Assembly (NCBI GenBank): GCA_900554985.1
Contig: USJQ01000067.1
Coordinates: 1 to 6,351 of the forward strand
Reading direction: 5' to 3'
DNA from: an uncultured Collinsella sp.
GTDB lineage: Bacteria > Actinomycetota > Coriobacteriia > Coriobacteriales > Coriobacteriaceae
DNA: 6,351 nucleotides
Shown here: positions 1-5,770 of the stretch, one piece after another
How the letters are laid out: every line of letters begins with the position of its first letter
Position numbering within the stretch: position 1 is the first letter of the stretch
Made by a program: the position numbers and the translations under genes
The notes under the pieces: model-generated
The model's database searches: none
Seen by the model: only the letters and a program-made list of their open reading frames with translations
Told to the model about the DNA's origin: nothing

Positions 1-2
1 CG

Positions 3-464
3 GTAACGGCATTTTCGCTGCTAGTGGTGGGTTGCTCTGTTGTGATTTGGAGCTTGATGGTGAGCGCCTCGTTCAGCGCGGTCATTCATGGTGAGTCGCT
101 TCAGCTGGCTAATTTGGCGCCGTGGTTTCTCAAAGCTGGCGAGGCGGATGCGCTGCCGTTTTTCACAGGTCTCTTTTTTGCTTTCGAGGCGCTTGCGTTT
201 GCGCCGGCAGTGATTGGCTTTGTACTTGGGCCGTCGGTCTCGTTTGTGGTTTTAATGAGCTACCTGATCTGTTCGGCATTTGCGCGGCATTGGGTGCTGT
301 TAGGCAACGCCCTAATGCTGTTGCGCTGGGGCGGAATTGTCAAAGAGGGAATCGCGACGGGCTCTAGCGTCTTGTTTTCAATTGTGATTATGTCGTTATG
401 CCTATCGTTGGGTGGACTGTGGTTTCGAAGGGCCGACCTTATAGAAAAGGGGGACAAGATATGA
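3..464 (+). CDS. ABC transporter permease, C-terminal part (5' end outside window)
   Basis: The reading frame is open from the first bases of the window to the TGA at 462-464, so this is the last 153 residues of a longer protein; the GTG at 24 is probably internal. Hydrophobic segments lie at about residues 3-25, 53-75, 78-94 and 120-141, and the last is followed by a basic RR pair, as expected for a cytoplasmic end. Its stop overlaps the ATG of an ABC ATPase (ATGA at 461-464), so the two are translationally coupled. I infer that it is the membrane subunit of an ABC-2/lantibiotic-type exporter. The inference rests on position and topology; I recognise no specific motif. The substrate is unknown. 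The other candidate is a generic membrane protein that happens to sit in this operon. Confidence 0.72.
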   Translation, partial: VTAFSLLVVGCSVVIWSLMVSASFSAVIHGESLQLANLAPWFLKAGEADALPFFTGLFFAFEALAFAPAVIGFVLGPSVSFVVLMSYLICSAFARHWVLLGNALMLLRWGGIVKEGIATGSSVLFSIVIMSLCLSLGGLWFRRADLIEKGDKI

Positions 465-1080
465 GCGTGATCGTTAGGGACGTATCGAAGCGCATGGGCA
501 AAAACGATGTTCTGCGCAACGTGTCCATCGAGGTTGACCCTGGGACTGTGGTTGGGCTTCAGGGGATAAACGGTTCGGGTAAGACCATGCTTATGCGAGC
601 GGTCTGCGGATTGATCAAGCCTGCCAAAGGCTTGGGGCGGACATCTCGTTCCCGCCGAGTCTGGGGATGTTGATCGAGGCGCCTTCCTTTTTAGGATATC
701 TGTCTGGCTACGACAATCTGGGGCTCATCGCCCAGATCAAGGGCGTTGCCACCCCCGACGACATGCACGCAGCCCTGCGGCTCGTGGGGCGCGATGCAGA
801 CGAAAAAAAGAAGTTCCGAGCATACTCGCTTGGGATGAAGCAACGTCTGGGGATAGCTGCGGCAATTATGGAAAAGCCGAAGCTGCTTGTTCTCGATGAG
901 CCAACAAATGCCCTCGACGAAGCGGGCGTTGAAATGCTCAAGCGCGTTGTGGCGATGGCGGCCTCAACGGGTCGCGAGGTTATTCTGTCCAGCCATGACG
1001 GAGAGGTGCTCGAGGAGCTGGCCGATCGGGTTTACTGCATGCGTGACGGTGCCGTTGTGAAAGTTCGGGAAAGGTCGTGA
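461..1080 (+). pseudogene. ABC transporter ATP-binding protein, frameshifted (BcrA/lantibiotic-export type)
   Basis: Two reading frames together encode one ABC ATPase. The first half starts at ATG 461 behind a strong Shine-Dalgarno (AAGGGGG, about 448-454) and carries Walker A GINGSGKT at 563-586. It stays in register to about 631, then reads nonsense to a TGA at 671-673. The family sequence resumes in the next frame at about 631 (LGADISFPPSLGMLIEAPSF), followed by the signature YSLGMKQR (823-846), Walker B LLVLDEPTNALD (about 883-918) and the H-loop SSHD (988-999), ending at TGA 1078-1080. The ~7-8 residues usually found between the P(T/A)xG turn and the LGxDISFPPS segment are also missing, so this is more than a single-base slip. 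The frame change needs a net loss of 1 mod 3 bases. As read, no full ATPase is made. An assembly error remains possible. In an intact transporter it would power the neighbouring permease. Confidence 0.82.
626..640 (+). other. Deletion/frameshift junction inside the ABC ATPase
   Basis: Upstream, frame 2 reads GLIKPAKG up to base 631. Downstream, frame 1 reads LGADISFPPS from base 631. Members of this ATPase family normally carry a short beta-strand segment (roughly SVxxxGKE) between these blocks, so about 22-25 nt appear to have been lost here. The junction lies in a G-rich run (CTTGGGGCGG). The loss falls after Walker A and before the Q-loop region, so neither fragment could hydrolyse ATP alone. 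Confidence 0.6.
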
Positions 1081-1745
1081 GCGCGATGAAGAAGACCCTG
1101 TGGACAAGAAGGGCGGTGCTTGCTCTTTTCGGCTGTGCTGCTACCGGCCTTGCGGGCATGAGGGTGAGCGTCGTTAACGGGAACCGGACGGTCATTCCTG
1201 AGAAATATTATGCGGAGGGCGAATGGCTCTCGATGGATGGGGCGTTTCTGGGGTCGAAGGATGTGGCGACTGACGGGTATTCGTTTTGCATAGACGGGGC
1301 AGAGCTGCTCACGCCGCGCGAGTATCTCAAGCGTGCGCATGATGATTATTCAAAATATGGCATCGTGGATACGAAAACGAAATTGAAGGACGCCGACATC
1401 ACGTGTGTTATCGCCGTAAAGATGCGTGTCAGGAATAAGGACAATGTCGAAGGCGGAATCAAAACGTATGTTTGGCATTTGGTGCCGGAGTCTGCGCCAA
1501 ACTATGACTTTGTGGTCAATACCGATCTGATAACGCAGACAATGCCGGCTCTGGGCGGTTCTGCTGCGTTTGCTGTACAGGTTGGGGCGGAGAACGAGTT
1601 GCTTGTCCCATTCATGATGCAAAACACCAACGACTATTTCGAAGGTTACGAGACCGTCCGTTTTGAGAAGGCTTTTCCTGGGACTTATACGGTGAAGATG
1701 ACCGATCTGCCAGAGAGAAGGCTGTTAAGGTTTGAAGTGAAGTAG
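1077..1745 (+). CDS. Membrane-anchored/secreted protein of an ABC-export operon, possibly DUF5028-like
   Basis: The longest frame starts with GTG 1077, overlapping the ATPase stop (GTGA). The ATG at 1086 is a better start on spacing: GGGAAAGG at 1067-1074 lies 2 nt from the GTG but 11 nt from the ATG. From ATG 1086 the protein has 219 residues and opens with KK, a TRR pair and a hydrophobic run (about residues 10-24) containing LFGC, a poor lipobox. It could be a signal peptide, a signal anchor or a weak twin-arginine signal. The rest is a soluble, beta-rich-looking extracytoplasmic domain with many aromatic residues. I see no catalytic motif. The pattern (short anchor, conserved TDGYSF stretch, position after an exporter ATPase) recalls DUF5028 proteins, but that is recall, not a search result. 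It may help the exporter or give self-protection; this is inference. Confidence 0.7.
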   Translation: MSAMKKTLWTRRAVLALFGCAATGLAGMRVSVVNGNRTVIPEKYYAEGEWLSMDGAFLGSKDVATDGYSFCIDGAELLTPREYLKRAHDDYSKYGIVDTKTKLKDADITCVIAVKMRVRNKDNVEGGIKTYVWHLVPESAPNYDFVVNTDLITQTMPALGGSAAFAVQVGAENELLVPFMMQNTNDYFEGYETVRFEKAFPGTYTVKMTDLPERRLLRFEVK

Positions 1746-1780
1746 CTCGAGAGTTAGGCAAAATGGGTCCATCGGCGGTA

Positions 1781-1824
1781 CCCGCGCCCGATTTCAGGCG
1801 CTCCGACTCGGAATCGGGCGCGGG
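1781..1824. terminator. Shared terminator hairpin between convergent genes
   Basis: CCCGCGCCCGATT (1781-1793) is perfectly complementary to AATCGGGCGCGGG (1812-1824), a 13-bp GC-rich stem. The 18-nt interval contains a nested dyad, TCCGA-C-TCGGA (1802-1812). It lies 36 nt past the stop at 1745 and 27 nt past the stop of the minus-strand gene at 1851, so it can serve both. No good U-tract follows on either strand, so classic intrinsic termination is not assured. It may instead act as an RNA-end stabiliser. A second small hairpin (GGCACC/GGTGTC, 1829-1843) sits beside it. Confidence 0.6.
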
Positions 1825-1850
1825 ACGAGGCACCTTCGGTGTCGGCCGGA

Positions 1851-2567
1851 TTACCGCTTCTTCTTGTTCTTCTTCTGCTTGCGCTGTTTGCCCTTGGTCT
1901 CCTGGGGCTTGTCGCCCTGTTTGGCTTCGGCTGCGGCCTTCTCGGCCTTCATTTTCTTCTTCTTGGTCTCGATGCGCAGCTTTTTGTTGATGCGCGCCTT
2001 AAGGAAGGGACCAAACTGCTCGGCATCGCCGCGGACAAAGGTGTCCTTGGGAATCGTCACGCCCTGGTCGGCGAACATGGCCACAAAGATGCGCTCGCCG
2101 TCGAGTACGTGGTCGAGCTTCTCAAACGGGAAGAACTGCGACTTGCCGCTCTTGCCCCAGACCATCAGGCCGTCCTCGTTGGCGGCGACGCGGCGATAGC
2201 GGCCACCCATGGACTCGTCGGCCTCGACGGCTTCGATAAAGTCGCGGGCGAGCGTGTGGTGCAGGTTTTTGCTCCACCAGGCCAAAAAGGCACCGAACAC
2301 GATGAGGACAACGCCGAACTTGATCCAGTTGCCGCCGGCCACCAGCATGCCGATGCCGATGAGCGCGGCAATTGCCGCGGCGACATACAGCGAGCCGCGA
2401 CGCCTGGGCGAGGCGACCAGGCGGGCGAAATCGGTGACGAGGTCGTTTTCGTACTGGTACTCGTTGAGGTACAGGATGCCGTCGTCGGCTGCTGCCTGCT
2501 CCTCGAGCGCGACCTCGACCTGGTCGGCTGCTTCGGAGGGAACGAGGTTGCTCTCTGCGTCTGCCAT
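1851..2567 (-). CDS. YcxB-like membrane protein with a lysine-rich tail
   Basis: This encodes 238 residues from ATG at 2565-2567 to TAA at 1851-1853, with AGGAG at 2578-2582 placed 10 nt before the start. In order: an acidic cytoplasmic N-terminus (about 1-58); two close transmembrane helices (about 59-77 and 81-98); a domain (about 105-199) with the features of the YcxB-like family, including GRYRRV, the FPFEKLDHV strand, a hydrophobic strand IFVAMF, then the IPKDTF turn and a final EQFGPFL helix; and a basic tail (about 200-238) with 18 Lys/Arg in 39 residues. YcxB-family proteins have no established biochemical role that I know of. The tail could contact acidic lipid or nucleic acid, which is inference. 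It is transcribed divergently from dnaX and appears to be a single-gene unit. Confidence 0.85.
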   Translation of the reverse strand: MADAESNLVPSEAADQVEVALEEQAAADDGILYLNEYQYENDLVTDFARLVASPRRRGSLYVAAAIAALIGIGMLVAGGNWIKFGVVLIVFGAFLAWWSKNLHHTLARDFIEAVEADESMGGRYRRVAANEDGLMVWGKSGKSQFFPFEKLDHVLDGERIFVAMFADQGVTIPKDTFVRGDAEQFGPFLKARINKKLRIETKKKKMKAEKAAAEAKQGDKPQETKGKQRKQKKNKKKR

Positions 2568-2681
2568 GCTCTTTGGACTCCTATCGCGGCGGGCTCGCCG
2601 TACGGGTTATTATGAATGCAGTATGCCGTGCGACCGCATGGCCGTCGCGGCAACAAGACTCAGTATACCCGGGGAGCACCC
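2568..2681. promoter_or_regulatory. Divergent control region between the YcxB-like gene and dnaX
   Basis: These 114 nt hold the start signals for both genes. On the plus strand, TATTAT at 2608-2613 is a one-mismatch -10 box for dnaX. On the minus strand, TATACT within GGGTATACTG (2670 down to 2661) is a candidate -10 for the YcxB-like gene and would leave a leader of about 90 nt. No convincing -35 is visible for either. A short hairpin GCGAC/GTCGC (2630-2634 with 2644-2648) lies in the dnaX leader. I saw no SRP RNA or tRNA here, although ffs often neighbours dnaX in other bacteria. Confidence 0.4.
2671..2676 (+). promoter_or_regulatory. Shine-Dalgarno that fixes the dnaX start
   Basis: GGGGAG lies 5 nt before ATG 2682. 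The frame is also open from an upstream ATG at 2616, but that one has no such signal, and the protein from 2682 opens with the family-typical MESLYRKYRPLTFDSVVGQ. The 2682 start is therefore preferred. Confidence 0.75.
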
Positions 2682-5144
2682 ATGGAATCGTTGTATCGAA
2701 AGTATCGCCCGCTCACCTTCGACTCCGTGGTGGGCCAGCAACATATCGTCTCGACGCTCGAGCACGCCATCACCGAGGGGCGCCTGTCCCACGCGTACCT
2801 GTTTTGCGGTCCGCGCGGCACGGGCAAGACCACCATGGCGCGTATTCTTGCCAAGGCGCTGCTCTGCCGCAATGCCGAGGCGGCGCGCGCCGAGGGTGCG
2901 AGCGGCTGCATGCCCGACGGCACCTGTGAGGAATGCGAGCTCATCGCCGAGGGCAACCACCCAGACGTCTACGAGCTCGATGCCGCAAGCCGTACCGGCG
3001 TGGACAACGTGCGCGAGGAGATCATCAACTCCGTCAACTTTGCCCCGGTGCGCGGCAAGTACAAGATCTATATCATCGACGAGGTCCACATGCTCACGAC
3101 GGCGGCGTTCAACGCGCTGCTCAAGACGCTCGAGGAGCCGCCGGCACACGTGATCTTTGTGCTGTGCACCACCGACCCGCAAAAGATTCTGGAGACCATC
3201 CTCTCGCGCTGCCAGCGTTTCGATTTCCATCGCATCGGCAACGAGGATATTGAGCATCGCCTGGCATACGTGTGCGAGCAGGAGGGCTTCGATTACGACG
3301 ACGAGGCGCTGGCTATCGTGGCGCGCCATGCCAAGGGCGGCATGCGCGACGCATTGTCCACGCTGGAGCAGCTGAGCGTCTTTGGTAACGGTTCTGTGCA
3401 TGCGGACGACGCCCGCTCGCTTTTAGGCGAGGTTTCGGACCAGATTCTGGGTGAATTTTCCCGCGCCATTGCCGATCGCGATGTTGCCGAGCTCTATGGA
3501 CTGATTCGTGCACAGGTCGAGGAAGGAAACGACCTGCTGGAGCTGACGCGCGACCTGGTGGCGCATGTGCGTGACGTGTACGTTGCCTGCGTTGCCGGTG
3601 CCCGCGCCGAGCTGTTTGAGGGCGGCTCCGAGCAGGCCGAGGCGCTTGCTGCCGAGGCCGCTGCCTTTGGCGAGCATCCTGCCGACCGCCTGGCCCGTGT
3701 GCTGACAGTGCTCGACGATGCCGCACTGGAGATGAGGGGCGCGAGCGACGTGCGCCTGGTGCTCGAGATTGCCTGCACGCGTCTGGCACGTCCCGAGGCT
3801 GATATAACGATTGAGGCATTGGCCGAGCGCGTGGCACGCCTGGAGGCCATGGTTGCCAATGCCGCGGTGCCGGCGAGCGTGGCTGCTGCTCAGGCCGCCG
3901 CGCCTGCAGCATCCGTACCCGCTGCCGCCCAGCAGCCGACGCTTATCTCGGGTGCCCGAGCTGCCGCTCCGTCGGCATCTGCTACCCCCGCTGATACGTC
4001 CGCGCGCCAGGGCGGTATGCCTTGGGACCGTGGTGCTGCCGCTCCGGCGGCTCAGTCTGCGCCCAAGTCCGCGGCTCCTGCGTCGGCGCCCAAACCTGTA
4101 ACGCCTGCACCTCAACCCGTTGCGGCTCCCGCGCCTGCGGCATCGACCGTGCCGGTGTCCAAGCCCAACACTGCCGCTCAGGTTGCTGCCGCCGGCGCCG
4201 CCGAGACCCCTGCGGTTGAGGATGCCGGCGAGCTCCAGCGCAAATGGGCCGAGGTTGTCGAGCGCGTCAAGGCTCGTCAGGCCTCCTACGCGGGACTTTT
4301 GCTCAACGCCCGCGCCACGGCCGACGACGGCTCCAAGCTCACGGTCTCGTTCCCCGCGGGCTCGACCTTTGCCATCAAGATGCTCGGACGCGCCGACACG
4401 CAGTCGGTGGTCCTGCCGACAGTCAGTGCGGTCTTCGGTCGTCGTACCGTCGACTATGTCCTGGATGGGGGTGGCACGCCGGCTCCTCAACATGAGGAGC
4501 ATTCTCCATCTGCACGGGCTGCGGTATCTGCGGACCCGCAACCCGTGTCCTCGGCGGCCCCTGTATCCTCGAGCGCCAGCGCTCCGCAGCAGCAAGCGAC
4601 GCCGGTGATGGCACCGACCCCGTCGGCGCCTGAACCCGCTGCGCCCAAACAGGCTGCTCCGGTCCCCGTGCCCAAGCCCGCCGCCGCGCCTGCGCCCAAG
4701 TCATCCGACCTGGGCAAAGCCCCCTGGCTGCGCTCCGACAACCCCGCTGGCGCTCCTGCCACGGGCAAGCTCCCGACCGAGCCCGCACCCCGAGCGCCCG
4801 AGCGCGCGTCCGCTCCCAAGGCTCAGCCGTCTGCGCAGTCTGCACCGTGGGAATCCGAGCAGGTGCCCTACGATGACGCCATGGTCGGCGGCTTTGCAGG
4901 CGATGCGAGCGGGGACGATCTGCCTCCGTTCGACGTGCCGGGTGCGACGCCCGCGCCCAAGCCCGCTGCAACTGCCCCCAAAGAGGAGGACGCTCCTGCA
5001 GCTCCCTGGGAGTCCAACCCCGGCGCGGGCAGTCCCTTCGGCCATCAGGGCGCAGCCCCAAGCATCCCGCAGACCGAGGACGAGGCCAAAGCCCTCATCC
5101 GCAGCGTCTTCGGTCAGTCCACCATCTTCAAACCGGTGGAGTAG
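2682..5144 (+). CDS. dnaX: DNA polymerase III subunit gamma/tau (clamp loader ATPase)
   Basis: DnaX is the ATPase of the clamp loader: it opens the beta clamp, places it on primed DNA and couples polymerases in the replisome. The protein has 820 residues. The AAA+ core starts with the LYRKYRP/VVGQ block. It has Walker A GPRGTGKTT (43-51), four zinc-type cysteines (62, 76, 82, 85), Walker B IYIIDEVHML (129-138), sensor 1 TTD (163-165), the SRC arginine finger (175-177) and the sensor-2 motif GGMRDA (219-224). Collar helices follow to about 393. An Ala/Pro-rich linker spans about 394-511, a folded block opening ELQRKWAEVVERVKAR spans about 512-599 (probably the polymerase-binding region), and a second disordered tail spans about 600-796. 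The last ~24 residues (TEDEAKALIRSVFGQ onward) look structured again. E. coli tau has 643 residues, so the extra length is mostly linker. I see no A-AAA-AAG slippery site, so a ribosomal-frameshift gamma form is unlikely. Confidence 0.97.
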   Translation: MESLYRKYRPLTFDSVVGQQHIVSTLEHAITEGRLSHAYLFCGPRGTGKTTMARILAKALLCRNAEAARAEGASGCMPDGTCEECELIAEGNHPDVYELDAASRTGVDNVREEIINSVNFAPVRGKYKIYIIDEVHMLTTAAFNALLKTLEEPPAHVIFVLCTTDPQKILETILSRCQRFDFHRIGNEDIEHRLAYVCEQEGFDYDDEALAIVARHAKGGMRDALSTLEQLSVFGNGSVHADDARSLLGEVSDQILGEFSRAIADRDVAELYGLIRAQVEEGNDLLELTRDLVAHVRDVYVACVAGARAELFEGGSEQAEALAAEAAAFGEHPADRLARVLTVLDDAALEMRGASDVRLVLEIACTRLARPEADITIEALAERVARLEAMVANAAVPASVAAAQAAAPAASVPAAAQQPTLISGARAAAPSASATPADTSARQGGMPWDRGAAAPAAQSAPKSAAPASAPKPVTPAPQPVAAPAPAASTVPVSKPNTAAQVAAAGAAETPAVEDAGELQRKWAEVVERVKARQASYAGLLLNARATADDGSKLTVSFPAGSTFAIKMLGRADTQSVVLPTVSAVFGRRTVDYVLDGGGTPAPQHEEHSPSARAAVSADPQPVSSAAPVSSSASAPQQQATPVMAPTPSAPEPAAPKQAAPVPVPKPAAAPAPKSSDLGKAPWLRSDNPAGAPATGKLPTEPAPRAPERASAPKAQPSAQSAPWESEQVPYDDAMVGGFAGDASGDDLPPFDVPGATPAPKPAATAPKEEDAPAAPWESNPGAGSPFGHQGAAPSIPQTEDEAKALIRSVFGQSTIFKPVE
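3861..4214 (+). repeat. First Ala/Pro-rich low-complexity linker of DnaX
   Basis: Residues about 394-511 of DnaX consist largely of Ala, Pro, Ser, Val and Gln, with repeated APK/PAP-type units and few charged or bulky hydrophobic residues. This is typical of a flexible tether between the clamp-loader core and the polymerase-binding part. One MPWDR motif (Trp 448, codon 4023-4025) stands out from the bland sequence. The skewed codons also open long spurious frames on both strands. Confidence 0.7.
4480..5069 (+). repeat. Second Ala/Pro-rich tail of DnaX with Pro-Trp motifs
   Basis: Residues about 600-796 are another low-complexity stretch rich in AAPK, PVPKP and APAPK units. It contains three spaced Pro-Trp motifs: KAPWLR (Trp 682), SAPWES (Trp 723) and AAPWES (Trp 776). 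It becomes more acidic toward the end (for example YDDAMVGGFAGDASGDD, about 727-743). It separates the folded block at about 512-599 from the conserved-looking C-terminal helix. Confidence 0.65.
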
Positions 5145-5153
5145 CTGTACAGG

Positions 5154-5164
5154 CGGGTATACTG
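5154..5164 (+). promoter_or_regulatory. Candidate -10 region for the 86-aa/DUF4160 gene pair
   Basis: CGGGTATACTG contains TATACT (5158-5163), one mismatch from TATAAT, placed 35 nt before ATG 5199. No good -35 hexamer is seen at 16-18 nt upstream; that region overlaps the last codons of dnaX. The same 11 bases occur in reverse complement at 2661-2671. Confidence 0.42.
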
Positions 5165-5171
5165 CTCAAGA

Positions 5172-5183
5172 AGAGACGTCTTT
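5172..5183. promoter_or_regulatory. Small dyad at the presumed transcription start of the gene pair
   Basis: AGAGACGTCTTT is a dyad centred on AGACGTCT (5174-5181, a perfect 8-bp palindrome), with one mismatch in the outer arms. It begins about 8 nt after the TATACT box, where a self-regulating small module would place an operator. It is short, and chance is a real alternative. Confidence 0.22.
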
Positions 5184-5198
5184 GAACGGAGCGAGCTT

Positions 5199-5459
5199 AT
5201 GATGTGGGAATATGTCCGCCTTGAGGACGATACGCAAGTTTCGTATTCCGAAGTCCGTGAGGACAACACGGTGAAGGTTGTTGTGGAGCGCCCGCGCGAT
5301 TGGGGTTTTGACACGGCGGAGTGCATCTTGCCGGCATTCAATTGGGTGTCACGCGAGGGCTTTAGCGAAGCGGACCTCAAAGAACTCGATGATTTCGTGC
5401 GCAACAATGCCCCGCTCATCCTGCGTTTTGCCTACGAAGGCGGACGAGTCTATGCCTAG
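5199..5459 (+). CDS. Unknown 86-aa protein paired with DUF4160
   Basis: The gene runs from ATG 5199 (a second ATG follows at 5202), behind GGAGCGAG, to TAG 5457-5459. I do not recognise the family. The first ~45 residues look like short beta strands (MWEYVRL, TQVSYSEV, TVKVVVERP). They are followed by a Trp/Pro-rich turn (LPAFNWV) and a C-terminal helical part with D59-L60, F66-V67, N70 and L73-I74. That helical part matches the C-terminal pattern of the DUF4160 protein encoded next, with the same spacing. There is no signal peptide or membrane segment, so it is cytoplasmic. The gene overlaps the next one by 8 nt, so the two are co-translated. DUF4160 genes often pair with a small DUF2442 gene; this protein does not look like DUF2442. 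An antitoxin-like or complex-partner role is inference only. Confidence 0.8.
   Translation: MMWEYVRLEDDTQVSYSEVREDNTVKVVVERPRDWGFDTAECILPAFNWVSREGFSEADLKELDDFVRNNAPLILRFAYEGGRVYA
5436..5447 (+). promoter_or_regulatory. Ribosome-binding region for the DUF4160 start inside the upstream gene
   Basis: AAGGCGGACGAG lies inside the last codons of the 86-aa gene, just before ATG 5452. It supports the 5452 start over the longer open frame that begins at 5278, because the protein from 5452 opens with the family-typical MPSLFRLGPYIIFF. Confidence 0.5.
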
Positions 5460-5724
5460 TCTGTTTCGACTCGGGCCGTACATCATCTTCTTCTGGACGG
5501 GGGAGAACGGCGAACCTGTCCATGTTCACGTTGCGGTCAAGCGCCCCACTGCCGAGGCAACCAAGATATGGCTTACCCGCTCCGGCGGATGCAAGCTGGC
5601 CCATAACAAGGGCGATATTCCTGCTCGGGATTTACGCGATATCATGCAGTTTGTTTCATCTAACCATGCGCTGATTTGCAAACGCTGGAAAGAAACAACC
5701 GGTGGACTGTCGTTTTACTGTTGA
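5452..5724 (+). CDS. DUF4160 domain-containing protein
   Basis: It has 90 residues from ATG 5452 to TGA 5722-5724, a normal length for the family. The N-terminus MPSLFRLGPYIIFFW and the EPVHVHV motif (21-27, His 24 and His 26) are hallmarks of DUF4160. A strand with IWLTRSGGCKLAHNKG follows, then a C-terminal helix pair with D60-L61, F67-V68, N71 and L74-I75. Family members are small cytoplasmic proteins usually encoded beside another tiny gene and often listed as toxin-antitoxin-like; I know of no settled biochemical activity. Here the partner is the upstream 86-aa gene, with an 8-nt overlap. The two histidines could bind metal or act in catalysis, which is speculation. Confidence 0.88.
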   Translation: MPSLFRLGPYIIFFWTGENGEPVHVHVAVKRPTAEATKIWLTRSGGCKLAHNKGDIPARDLRDIMQFVSSNHALICKRWKETTGGLSFYC

Positions 5725-5746
5725 GAATCGCTTGCTGGGCTTAGGA

Positions 5747-5770
5747 CCCCTAGCCCTTTAGGGGCTCTTT
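5747..5770. terminator. Overlapping hairpins between convergent genes
   Basis: Two mutually exclusive stems are possible: CCCCTA/TAGGGG (5747-5752 with 5759-5764) and AGCCC/GGGCT (5752-5756 with 5762-5766). On the plus strand the second is followed by CTTTAT, a weak U-tract, so it may end the DUF4160 transcript. The element overlaps the stop and last codons of the minus-strand gene. Confidence 0.45.

Noticed and set aside
1839..2615. 258-codon plus-strand open frame over the YcxB-like gene
   Set aside because: It is the antisense shadow of the minus-strand gene. The leucine-rich opening is the reverse of the lysine-rich tail codons.
2616..2681. 22-residue upstream extension of DnaX
   Set aside because: There is no Shine-Dalgarno for ATG 2616, and the family N-terminus begins at the methionine at 2682, which has GGGGAG 5 nt upstream.
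2568..2681. SRP RNA (ffs) or tRNA beside dnaX
   Set aside because: The 114 nt lack the conserved GGAAGG/AGCAGC apical core of SRP RNA and any cloverleaf with a T-arm.
2610..3401. 263-codon minus-strand open frame over the start of dnaX
   Set aside because: It is antisense to the conserved AAA+ core of DnaX and has no recognisable domain or convincing start signal.
3423..4595. 390-codon minus-strand open frame inside dnaX
   Set aside because: It lies antisense to the clear dnaX frame. Its translation is a Gly/Arg/Ser-rich string with no family features, as expected from GC-biased codons read on the other strand.
4080..4800. Tandem DNA repeats in the dnaX tail
   Set aside because: The repetition is at the amino-acid level (APK/PAP units with varied codons). 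There is no regular unit length, so neither a CRISPR array nor a true minisatellite is supported.
3861..5069. Programmed frameshift producing a short gamma form of DnaX
   Set aside because: I found no A-rich slippery heptamer such as A-AAA-AAG in the gene, and the frame runs uninterrupted to 5144.
5278..5451. Longer start for the DUF4160 gene
   Set aside because: The extra 58 residues would overlap most of the 86-aa gene and are arginine/serine-rich shadow sequence. Family similarity starts at 5452.
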